The position numbers and the translations under genes are program-made. A stretch of 7,051 bases of DNA from NCBI GenBank assembly GCA_910578505.1, contig CAJTPV010000071.1:1-7051 (forward strand), in the 5' to 3' direction. How positions within the stretch are numbered: position 1 is the first letter of the stretch; each line of letters begins with the position of its first letter. Shown here in pieces: positions 1 through 5,123 of this stretch. The DNA comes from an uncultured Oscillospiraceae bacterium. Lineage in GTDB: Bacteria > Bacillota > Clostridia > Oscillospirales > Oscillospiraceae. The notes beneath the pieces are model-generated. The model was not told where the DNA came from, did not search any database, and saw only the letters and a list, made by a program, of their open reading frames with translations.

Positions 1-14
1 GGTCATGGTTCCCG

Positions 15-74
15 TGCGGCCTTGGGCCGCAGGCAACCGGGGCCGTAAACTGCGGCTATGGTTCGCTCCCGGTT
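15..74. repeat. Nested stem-loops at the left edge
   Basis: A 7-bp stem pairs TGCGGCC (15-21) with GGCCGCA (25-31) around a 3-base loop. Just after it, AACCGGG (35-41) pairs with CCCGGTT (68-74), enclosing an inner GCCG/CGGC stem (42-45 with 53-56). Both strands can form these. A three-helix layout of this kind suggests folded RNA, but the function is unknown and the element may continue beyond the left end of the window. Confidence 0.45.
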
Positions 75-176
75 TTGTACAACCCCTGCACATTTGGCGA
101 TCAATCGAGTGGGAACATGGTCTATTCTACTGAAAACTAAAACTTTTTATTAGGAGACGCTTTGCCGGAAACAGAG

Positions 177-230
177 TAAAAAAATAAGTCTCCGAGCAGA
201 TGCAGCTATGCTGCGTCTGCTTGGAGACTT
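177..230 (-). terminator. Candidate intrinsic terminator for minus-strand transcription
   Basis: Read on the minus strand, the 20-bp stem at 230-186 is followed at once by a T-rich tract (TTATTTTTTTAC, complement of 185-174). A long stable stem plus a run of seven T has the form of a Rho-independent terminator. It would end a transcript coming leftward through the hairpin array and so hints that the array may be expressed from the minus strand. On the plus strand the same stem is preceded by A-rich sequence and has no T-tract, so the signal is directional. Confidence 0.5.
186..230. repeat. 20-bp stem-loop, copy 1 of a tandem hairpin
   Basis: Bases 186-205 pair with 211-230 in an uninterrupted 20-bp stem (two G-T wobbles, 194/222 and 201/215) around the 5-base loop 206-210. 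It begins AAGTCTCC and ends GGAGACTT. It is related to the stem at 285-326: both share the AGC/GCT core, the four top pairs ending in AG/CT and a following TTGCSGC. Four base pairs differ on both sides while staying paired, the signature of a structure under selection. Confidence 0.75.
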
Positions 231-232
231 GC

Positions 233-260
233 GGCGATAGCTCCGTCAGGAGCTATTGCC
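233..260. repeat. 12-bp stem-loop
   Basis: GGCGATAGCTCC (233-244) pairs with GGAGCTATTGCC (249-260) around the tetraloop GTCA (245-248), with one G-T wobble. It follows copy 1 of the tandem hairpin by two bases and lies inside the 97-base repeat spacing, so it is probably part of the same folded unit. Confidence 0.65.
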
Positions 261-284
261 TATTGGCAGCGAAGAAACGGAAAC

Positions 285-326
285 GCCCCCAAGCGGGATG
301 TAGTCTAGCTACGTCCGCTTGGGGGC
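285..326. repeat. 18-bp stem-loop, copy 2 of a tandem hairpin
   Basis: Bases 285-303 pair with 309-326, with one bulged A at 298 and a 5-base loop (304-308). Compared with copy 1, which starts 97 bases earlier (188 versus 285), the pairs 189/227, 191/225, 198/218 and 203/213 change identity on both arms (T-A to C-G twice, A-T to G-C, C-G to T-A), and two other pairs change between wobble and Watson-Crick. The flank after both copies is TTGCSGC. Confidence 0.75.
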
Positions 327-332
327 TTGCCG

Positions 333-389
333 CAGGTAGGCCGCTACGGGGCCTGCTACGGTTCCGAACCGATAAGCTAACTCTACCTG
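333..389. repeat. Possible multibranch structure closed by a 7-bp stem
   Basis: CAGGTAG (333-339) is perfectly complementary to CTACCTG (383-389). The enclosed bases include the near-palindrome CGGTTCCGAACCG (359-371). Alternative local pairings exist (GTAG 336-339 with CTAC 344-347; GCAGG 332-336 with CCTGC 352-356), so more than one fold is possible here. Confidence 0.4.
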
Positions 390-395
390 TTGTTT

Positions 396-451
396 GGCTC
401 CCAGAGCCGACCTGTTTGGAAAGCGCATTGCAGGATGCGGCTTTGCCGCAT
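396..451. repeat. Two small stem-loops
   Basis: GGCTC (396-400) pairs with GAGCC (404-408) around a 3-base loop. ATGCGGC (435-441) pairs with GCCGCAT (445-451) around TTT. A short direct repeat related to ACCTGTTTGG (385-397 with an extra TGT, and 410-419) lies across the first of them. Confidence 0.5.
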
Positions 452-468
452 ATGTAACGGAACTTGTG

Positions 469-500
469 ACAGATGCCGCCGTTGGTGGTATCTGTCTTTT
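469..500 (+). terminator. 12-bp hairpin with short T-tract (weak terminator candidate)
   Basis: ACAGATGCCGCC (469-480) pairs with GGTGGTATCTGT (484-495), with two G-T wobbles and a 3-base loop, followed by CTTTT (496-500). The form is that of an intrinsic terminator or attenuator on the plus strand, although the T-tract is short. If active it would reduce transcription entering the virB4 tail and the operon downstream. It is also the last stem before the boundary with virB4-like sequence. Confidence 0.4.
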
Positions 501-535
501 GCATTATTGCGCCGGGATGGTGTTTTCACCTTTAA

Positions 536-694
536 GTGAATGTCACATACGTCACCCACTCTGGCGAGGGCGAAGGGCTGCTGTTCTACGGCAACGTCAT
601 TTTACCCTTCATTGACCGTTTCCCGAAGGACACAGAGTTGTACCGCATTATGACGACCCGCCTGAATGAGATCACCTCGGAGGGCGGCGCATGA
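536..694 (+). pseudogene. C-terminal fragment of VirB4-type conjugation ATPase
   Basis: The frame ending at TGA 692-694 reads VTYVTHSGEGEGLLFYGN, then VILPFIDRFPKDTELYRIMT and TRLNEITSEGGA. This matches, from memory of the family, the extreme C-terminus of the VirB4/TraE-like ATPase of Tn1549- and CTn-type elements, including the hallmark PFxxxFPKDTELYRxMTT. VirB4 energises the conjugation pore at the inner face of the membrane. Only about 52 codons are present of a protein usually near 800 residues, so both Walker motifs are missing. The frame is closed by TAA at 533-535, no ribosome-binding site precedes GTG 536, and the DNA upstream is the hairpin region. The gene is therefore cut by an insertion, or else its body lies upstream and is rejoined only if the intervening RNA is spliced. 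The stop overlaps the next start as ATGA. Confidence 0.75.
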
Positions 695-1647
695 GTGAGG
701 CCGTCTGCACCAAGGAAGAACTGCGCACAATGCAGGCGTGGCCGCTGGAACAGAAAATACAAGTTACCCAGGCAAAAATCCGAGAGTGGTACGAACACTA
801 CGGCGGCAAGGTCTTTGTCTCCTTCAGCGGAGGCAAAGACTCCACTATACTTTTGGATTTGGTGCGGGACCTCTATCCTGACGTGCCCGCCGCCTATGCG
901 GATACCGGATTGGAGTACCCGGAGATACAGGACTTTGTGCGCTCTGTCCCCAACGTGGAATGGCTGCAACCTGTCATACCCTTCACCCAGATCATTGAGA
1001 AGTACGGATACCCGGTCATATCAAAGGACGTGGCAAAGCGTATCTACTACGCCAGAAAAGGCAGCAGATGGGCCATCAATCAGCTGAACGGACTTAATTC
1101 TGATGGCAGTCCCTCCTGGTACTGTCAGCGGTATCTGAAATGGCGTATCCTTCTGGACGCACCATTTCCCATTTCAGAATATTGCTGCGGCGCTATGAAA
1201 ACCAGGCCCCTCCACAAATACGCCCGTCAAACTGGCAGGATGGCTATCATGGGGACCATGGCCTGTGAAAGTAAGCGGCGGGAGGGGGCGTTTCTGCAAA
1301 CCGGCTGCAATGCCTATGACACTAAGGACCCCGCCTGCAAGCCGCTGTCCTTCTGGACGGAGCTGGACGCCCTTCAATATCTGCGTATGACTGGCATTCC
1401 CTATGCCTCTATCTATGGGAACATTGTGGAGCACGGCGGAAAGCTCGTCACTACCGGCGCACAGCGGACAGGCTGTATGTTCTGTATGTTCGGCCTCCAC
1501 CTGGAAAAGCAACCGAACCGCTTTCAGCGCATGGCCCTGACCCACCCGGAGCAGCACGATTTCTGCGTCAACACATTGGGCTGCGGGAGGGTGTTGGACT
1601 ACATCGGCGTACCTTATCAACCTGTGACGAACGAAAGGAGCGAGTGA
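691..1647 (+). CDS. PAPS-reductase-family PP-loop protein
   Basis: The 318-residue protein belongs to the phosphoadenosine phosphosulfate reductase / ATP-pyrophosphatase superfamily. The nucleotide-binding PP-loop SGGKDS is at residues 46-51 after a beta strand (VFVSF), and YADTGLEYPE (69-78) is the second family block. Cysteines are many: C145, C165-C166, C192, C206, C216 and a late CxxC pair (C262, C265, TGCMFCMFG), which could hold a metal or Fe-S cluster. Related proteins occur in phages and mobile elements; their substrates are mostly unknown, so sulfate reduction should not be assumed. Family chemistry suggests adenylation or sulfur transfer to a nucleic acid or small molecule. The ATG at 691 has GGAGGG (679-684) six bases upstream and overlaps the virB4 stop as ATGA, implying translation coupled to the transfer operon. 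Family assignment is firm; role is open. Confidence 0.88.
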   Translation: MSEAVCTKEELRTMQAWPLEQKIQVTQAKIREWYEHYGGKVFVSFSGGKDSTILLDLVRDLYPDVPAAYADTGLEYPEIQDFVRSVPNVEWLQPVIPFTQIIEKYGYPVISKDVAKRIYYARKGSRWAINQLNGLNSDGSPSWYCQRYLKWRILLDAPFPISEYCCGAMKTRPLHKYARQTGRMAIMGTMACESKRREGAFLQTGCNAYDTKDPACKPLSFWTELDALQYLRMTGIPYASIYGNIVEHGGKLVTTGAQRTGCMFCMFGLHLEKQPNRFQRMALTHPEQHDFCVNTLGCGRVLDYIGVPYQPVTNERSE

Positions 1648-1649
1648 CT

Positions 1650-2156
1650 ATGGACAACGAAATCTATCTCATCCACCTGGACGATTACCTGAGCCACATT
1701 GACGGCAAACTGGAGATGTACGATCTGCTGCTGGAGCTGGTGCGGTCTGTGCGGAAGGACCTGGAGGCCGGGGAGCCGTCCCAGGCCATGCGGACACTGT
1801 GCGCCTACGAGCAGCAGGCCCATGAGCTGTATGAGAGCTGGGACATCCCCGATGCCTACGCCGAGAGCGGCGACCCGGACGATCTGGCCCAGCTGATGGA
1901 GGACGAGCTGCTGCCCGCCTGGGATGAGGATGAGGATACTGGCACGGAGAATGACGGCGGTATGGCAGATGACATGGAGGATGATGGGATGAACGGCGAG
2001 ACCTCTGCCGCCGCCTATCTTCTGCGGGCTGTGGGACAACTGAACCGGGTCACGGCCAATATCCTGGAAATCACCAAGGCGATGGTGGTGTACGAGAACG
2101 CCATCGACCGTATCTTGAACAACGGTGAGATGCCGGAGAACGACTGTGCCGACTAA
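1650..2156 (+). CDS. Unrecognised acidic protein of the transfer operon
   Basis: I do not recognise a family. The 168-residue protein has a predicted helical N-terminal half (residues 1-70, rich in Leu, Glu and Arg), a strongly acidic middle (about 90-125, with runs such as DEDEDTGTENDGG and DDMEDDG) and a second helical stretch near the end (about 127-160). There is no signal peptide, membrane segment or cysteine cluster, so it is probably cytosolic. The ATG at 1650 is preferred because AAAGGAG (1634-1640) lies nine bases upstream; an in-frame GTG at 1644 overlaps the preceding stop but is only three bases from the same site. It follows the PP-loop gene by two bases and overlaps the next gene by 11, so it is surely co-expressed. 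A partner or adaptor for the PP-loop protein is possible but unproven. Confidence 0.8.
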   Translation: MDNEIYLIHLDDYLSHIDGKLEMYDLLLELVRSVRKDLEAGEPSQAMRTLCAYEQQAHELYESWDIPDAYAESGDPDDLAQLMEDELLPAWDEDEDTGTENDGGMADDMEDDGMNGETSAAAYLLRAVGQLNRVTANILEITKAMVVYENAIDRILNNGEMPENDCAD

Positions 2157-3906
2157 GGGAAAGACCCGTCTCCATTTCACCGATGCCGAGCAGGACGGGG
2201 GCCGGCTGAAGGAGCATGACCGGGCCAAAGAGCGTGAGGCGGACCGGGCGGCGATGCGGAAAGATGCACCGCCGCCCAAGGACCGCAAAAAGATGAAACG
2301 GCGCATGACCGAGCAAAAATCTGGCGCTGGAAAAAAGAAAAAGGGCAAATCCACCAATCCGAAAACTGCTAAAACTGCGGGCCAGCTGCAATTTGAGGAA
2401 AACAAGCCCAAACCGCCCTCTAAGCTGTCCCATACGGTCAAGGATGCCCCTGTGCTGGCACTCTCCGGCAAGCTGCACCACAAGGTCAGCGAGGCGGAGG
2501 ATGATAATGTTGGCGTGGAGAGCACACACCGGCTGGAGCAGACCGCCGAGGCCGGTGTTCATCTGACGGAGCGTTCCCGCCGTGCCCATAAGCTGCGGGA
2601 GTACCGGGCCACAGAACGGGCGGAGATCAATGCCCTCCACCGGCAGTCCCTCCGGGACAATCCAGAGCTGGGCAGCAATCCGCTGTCACGCTGGCAGCAA
2701 AAACAGGCCATCAAAAAACAGTACGCCGCCGCAAAGCATTCCGGGCAGAGGGCTGGTGAGGCGTCAAAGGCCACATCCACCATGGCGGAACGGGTATCCG
2801 ACACGCTGAAAGGCGCAGCAGAAACAAGTAAACAAGCTGGTGCGTTTATCATGCGGCACAAGAAGGGCTTTCTCATTGTCATCGGCTTGTTTCTCATTCT
2901 GGTGATGTTCTTGAATATGATGTCCTCCTGTTCCGTGCTGGCCGAGGCCATTCTGGGCAGCAGTGCGGGCGGCACTTATCCCTGCGAGGATGCGGATATG
3001 CTGGGGGCCGAGGCAGATTATGCCGCGCTGGAGGCTGCTTTGCAGCACGAGGTGGACAATTACCCCAGTTACCACCCCGGCTATGACGAGTACCGTTATG
3101 ACCTGGACAGCATCGGACATGACCCCTATGTGCTGATTGCTATTCTCACCGCCTATCATCAGGGAACATGGACCAGGAACGAGGTACAGGGGACGCTGCA
3201 AATGCTCTTTGACCGGCAGTACACCCTCACTCAGACAGTAGAAGTGGAAGTCCGTTACCGAACGGAAACACGGACGGACAGCAACGGTGATGACTACGAT
3301 GTGGAAGTTCCCTATGACTACTACATCTGCAATGTGACCCTGGATAACTTCGACCTGTCCCATCTCCCGGTCTACATTCTAAGTGAAGATCAACTGAGCG
3401 CCTACTCCGTTTATATGGCAAACCAAGGCAACCGGCCAGACCTGTTCCCTATCGGCCAATATCCCAATGCCTCCCAGCGGCAGGACTATTTGGACTATGA
3501 TGTTCCCCCGGAGGCGCTGGAAGATGAGGTATTCTCCGCCATGCTCACTGAGGCAGAGAAGTATCTGGGGATGCCCTATGTCTGGGGCGGCAGCAGTCCC
3601 AGCACATCCTTTGACTGTTCCGGCTTTGTGTCGTGGGTCATCAATCACAGCGGCTGGGACGTGGGACGGCTGGGGGCCAAGGCCCTGTGTAATCTCTGCA
3701 CCCCGGTCTCACCCGCCAATGCCCGCCCCGGCGATTTGGTGTTTTTCATCAACACCTATGACGCACCGGACCCCAACGCACCCACCCACTGTGGTATCTA
3801 TGTGGGCGAAAACATGATGATACACTGTGGAAACCCCATTTCCTATGCCGATTTGACCTCAAATTATTGGCAAAATCATTTTTACTGCTACGGCAGACTT
3901 CCCTAA
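2146..3906 (+). CDS. CD1108-family membrane-anchored NlpC/P60 cell-wall hydrolase
   Basis: The protein has 586 residues from GTG 2146 (PTKGKTRLHF follows), preferred over the upstream ATG 2125 because GGAGAA (2135-2140) is well placed and the N-terminus then fits the family. Residues 1-240 are basic, helical and probably cytosolic; one membrane segment lies at about 242-260 (GFLIVIGLFLILVMFLN). The extracellular part has a family-specific region (about 285-430) and a C-terminal NlpC/P60 domain (about 465-586). Catalytic Cys is C491 in DCSGF, with His548 in THCGIYVG as the base and the IHCGN segment near His560 as a third active-site region. In conjugative elements such enzymes cut peptidoglycan peptides to let the transfer pore through. 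Unlike Tn916 Orf14, no lysozyme-like domain is evident. It sits between the acidic gene and DUF4315. Confidence 0.92.
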   Translation: MPTKGKTRLHFTDAEQDGGRLKEHDRAKEREADRAAMRKDAPPPKDRKKMKRRMTEQKSGAGKKKKGKSTNPKTAKTAGQLQFEENKPKPPSKLSHTVKDAPVLALSGKLHHKVSEAEDDNVGVESTHRLEQTAEAGVHLTERSRRAHKLREYRATERAEINALHRQSLRDNPELGSNPLSRWQQKQAIKKQYAAAKHSGQRAGEASKATSTMAERVSDTLKGAAETSKQAGAFIMRHKKGFLIVIGLFLILVMFLNMMSSCSVLAEAILGSSAGGTYPCEDADMLGAEADYAALEAALQHEVDNYPSYHPGYDEYRYDLDSIGHDPYVLIAILTAYHQGTWTRNEVQGTLQMLFDRQYTLTQTVEVEVRYRTETRTDSNGDDYDVEVPYDYYICNVTLDNFDLSHLPVYILSEDQLSAYSVYMANQGNRPDLFPIGQYPNASQRQDYLDYDVPPEALEDEVFSAMLTEAEKYLGMPYVWGGSSPSTSFDCSGFVSWVINHSGWDVGRLGAKALCNLCTPVSPANARPGDLVFFINTYDAPDPNAPTHCGIYVGENMMIHCGNPISYADLTSNYWQNHFYCYGRLP

Positions 3907-3920
3907 AGGAGTGATGAGAA

Positions 3921-4163
3921 ACGAATCCGAAAATCAAGAAGATCGACAACGAGTATGAGAAGAACGCCGCCAAGATCACAGAACTCCAGGCCCGTCAGCG
4001 GGAGCTGGAAAAGCAGCGGATGGAGCTGGAGAATCTGGACATCATCGGCCTTGTGCGAGGCATGGGCCTGTCGCCGGACCAGCTGGCGGCGCTCATCAAG
4101 GCCGCACCGCCCCAGCCGGTCCCCGAGACGGAGCGAAAGGAGGACAGCTATGAGACGGTTTAA
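3921..4163 (+). CDS. DUF4315 family coiled-coil protein, apparent ACG start
   Basis: The frame reads TNPKIKKIDNEYEKNAAKI and on to SYETV, 80 residues, and matches the small DUF4315 family found in Firmicute conjugative elements between the NlpC/P60 and DUF4366 genes. Residues 5-40 form a charged coiled coil; IIGLVRGMGLSPDQLAALI (about 41-59) is the conserved second part. Function is unknown; a structural or adaptor role is usually assumed. The oddity is the start: family members begin MNPKIKKID or similar, but here the first codon is ACG (3921), with a TGA in the same frame at 3915-3917. AAAGGAG (3905-3911) lies nine bases upstream of the ACG, exactly where an ATG would be served. The first in-frame ATG comes only at residue 34 and would lose most of the coiled coil. 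The end overlaps the next gene by 14 bases. Confidence 0.8.
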   Translation, partial: TNPKIKKIDNEYEKNAAKITELQARQRELEKQRMELENLDIIGLVRGMGLSPDQLAALIKAAPPQPVPETERKEDSYETV

Positions 4164-4854
4164 GACCCTGTTCCTGCTGCTGTCCGCCACACTCATGCTC
4201 TCCACCTGTGCCGCCCCCGCTTACGCCTTTTCGGATGAAACGGAGGAAAATCCCCCGGTTACGGGCGGTGTGGAGACCCAGCCCCTGACCCCGGAGGGCA
4301 ACATGACCTTGGTGGACGATATTGACGGCGAGGCCGGAGAAGATAAGCAGTTTATCGTGGTCCAGAGCCGTGCCGGTCACTACTTCTACATCATCATCGA
4401 CCGGGCGGCGGAGGGGGACAATATCGTCCACTTCCTGAACCAGGTGGACGAGGCCGACCTTCTCTCGCTGATCGAACAGGAGGAACAAGCCCCGCCCGTC
4501 TGCTCCTGTACGGTCAAATGCGCCGCCGGAGCTGTGAATACCGCCTGTGAGGTCTGCGCTGTCAATATGTCCGAGTGCGCCGGACCGGAGCCGGAGCCGC
4601 AGGAGCCAGATAAGCCCCCGGAGGCCCCAGCCACCCCGGAGACTCCGGAAAAGAAGGGCGGCAATCCACTGATAATCGTGGCGCTGCTGGCGGTCCTGGG
4701 AGCTGGCGGCACAGTGGCCTATTTGAAATTCTTCAAGAAAAAGCCGAATATCAAGGGCAGCGCCGACCTGGACGACTACGACTACGGCACGGAGGATGAC
4801 GAGGACGAGCCGGAGGATGACGATGCCCTGGACGAGGACATGGAGGACGAATGA
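4150..4854 (+). CDS. DUF4366 (CD1107-like) exported membrane protein
   Basis: The 234-residue protein starts at ATG 4150 with AAAGGAGG (4137-4144) five bases upstream. Residues 1-26 are a signal peptide (RRFK, hydrophobic core, likely cut after AYA at 26; C20 in LSTC is a poor lipobox). The DUF4366 core follows (about 66-112, KQFIVVQSRAGHYFYIIIDR and HFLNQVDEADLL). Next is a cysteine cluster (C118, C120, C124, C133, C136, C143), a Pro/Glu-rich linker (145-170), a membrane segment (about 173-190), a short basic stretch (FFKKK) and a very acidic cytosolic tail (207-234). The topology implies an extracellular core held by a C-terminal anchor. The family is a standard member of Tn1549-type transfer modules; its biochemical role is unknown. 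The cysteines may form disulfides or bind metal. Its stop overlaps the next start as ATGA. Confidence 0.9.
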   Translation: MRRFKTLFLLLSATLMLSTCAAPAYAFSDETEENPPVTGGVETQPLTPEGNMTLVDDIDGEAGEDKQFIVVQSRAGHYFYIIIDRAAEGDNIVHFLNQVDEADLLSLIEQEEQAPPVCSCTVKCAAGAVNTACEVCAVNMSECAGPEPEPQEPDKPPEAPATPETPEKKGGNPLIIVALLAVLGAGGTVAYLKFFKKKPNIKGSADLDDYDYGTEDDEDEPEDDDALDEDMEDE

Positions 4855-5036
4855 AATATTTTACACGCAGTCCGCTGGAACGGATGATGATGCAGCCTCC
4901 CATCGCCCAGGCCAGACCTGACCCGGCCCCGCCTGTTCCCCAAAGCCACCCCTGCTATGGCTGCAAACGGCTGAACGAAAGCTCTGGATGTGTTTTGCCC
5001 TGCTATCGGGGTGTGGAGCGGATGCCGCCCCGGTGA
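4851..5036 (+). CDS. Small four-cysteine protein
   Basis: The 61-residue protein starts at ATG 4851, overlapping the DUF4366 stop, with GGAGG (4842-4846) four bases before it. The N-terminal half is Pro-rich and unstructured (QPPIAQARPDPAPPVPQ); the C-terminal half has CYGCKRLNESSGCVLPCYRG, with C35, C38, C47 and C51 spaced CxxC-x8-CxxxC, suited to a zinc knuckle. There is no signal peptide or membrane segment. I recall similar small CYGC...CYRG proteins next to DUF4366 in related elements, but have no name for them. Context and the coupled start make it a real gene; a nucleic-acid-binding or assembly role is only a guess. Confidence 0.75.
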   Translation: MKYFTRSPLERMMMQPPIAQARPDPAPPVPQSHPCYGCKRLNESSGCVLPCYRGVERMPPR

Positions 5037-5123
5037 AAGGTTGGCGTTACAATATAATCACCTTTTTGCAAGCGGTCTGGTGCAGTTCCAGACCGCTTGC
5101 CTCATTTTCAAGGAGGAATGACT
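5037..5123 (+). promoter_or_regulatory. Intergenic leader of topB: possible -10 box and 13-bp hairpin
   Basis: This is the only gap in the operon from 691 onward. A perfect TATAAT (5053-5058) could be a -10 element, but no good -35 hexamer lies 16-18 bases upstream, so promoter activity is uncertain. Bases 5068-5080 (GCAAGCGGTCTGG) pair perfectly with 5088-5100 around a 7-base loop. The stem is followed by CTCATTTTC, a weak T-tract, then the topB ribosome-binding site AAGGAGG (5110-5116). If the TATAAT is used, transcription would start near 5065 and the RNA would begin with this hairpin, a layout that can stabilise an mRNA. Otherwise it may be a weak attenuator or a processing site that sets the TopB level. 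Confidence 0.45.
5068..5100. repeat. 13-bp perfect inverted repeat before topB
   Basis: The arms are 5068-5080 and 5088-5100, with loop 5081-5087. On the plus strand only a weak T-tract (5104-5107) follows, and on the minus strand the stem is followed by A-rich sequence, so it is not a strong terminator in either direction. Confidence 0.75.

Larger units (their letters stand above)
1..535. other. Hairpin-rich non-coding region upstream of the virB4 tail
   Basis: No convincing gene lies here. Short open frames exist (for example 2-133 and 200-457 on +, 253-504 on -), but they run through near-perfect inverted repeats and match no family I recognise. Clear stem-loops sit at 15-31, 35-74, 186-230, 233-260, 285-326, 396-408, 435-451 and 469-495, with a possible longer-range 7-bp pairing of 333-339 with 383-389. 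Such dense pairing fits a structured RNA, a palindrome-rich mobile element or a repeat family better than ordinary intergenic DNA. The right edge is near 533-541, where virB4-like coding sequence begins. The left edge lies outside the window. I looked for group II intron domain V and found none that folds properly. Confidence 0.6.

Noticed and set aside
2..149. Open frames reaching TGA near 131 and TAA near 138
   Set aside because: Two frames are open at once and neither translation resembles a known family; the stem-loops at 15-74 explain the sequence at least as well. A gene tail cannot be fully excluded.
162..179. Possible leader peptide (TTG, five codons, AGGAG at 152-156)
   Set aside because: A 6-bp pairing of 153-158 with 188-193 could hide this site, but the competing 20-bp stem is far stronger, and a five-codon TTG frame is easily found by chance.
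357..404. Minus-strand stretch of about group II intron domain V size, running from GAGCC to CGGTTC
   Set aside because: The ends resemble domain V, but the inner bases do not pair, and no intron boundary signal such as GTGYG lies at the junction near 535-541. Splicing remains untested.
200..457. 85-residue plus-strand and 83-residue minus-strand open frames
   Set aside because: Both run across near-perfect hairpin arms, lack family resemblance and have no good ribosome-binding site; they are better explained as readings of palindromic DNA.
186..495. CRISPR array or integron attC site
   Set aside because: There is no regular identical repeat with spacers; the two related hairpins differ in sequence, and no integrase or attC core sites are seen.
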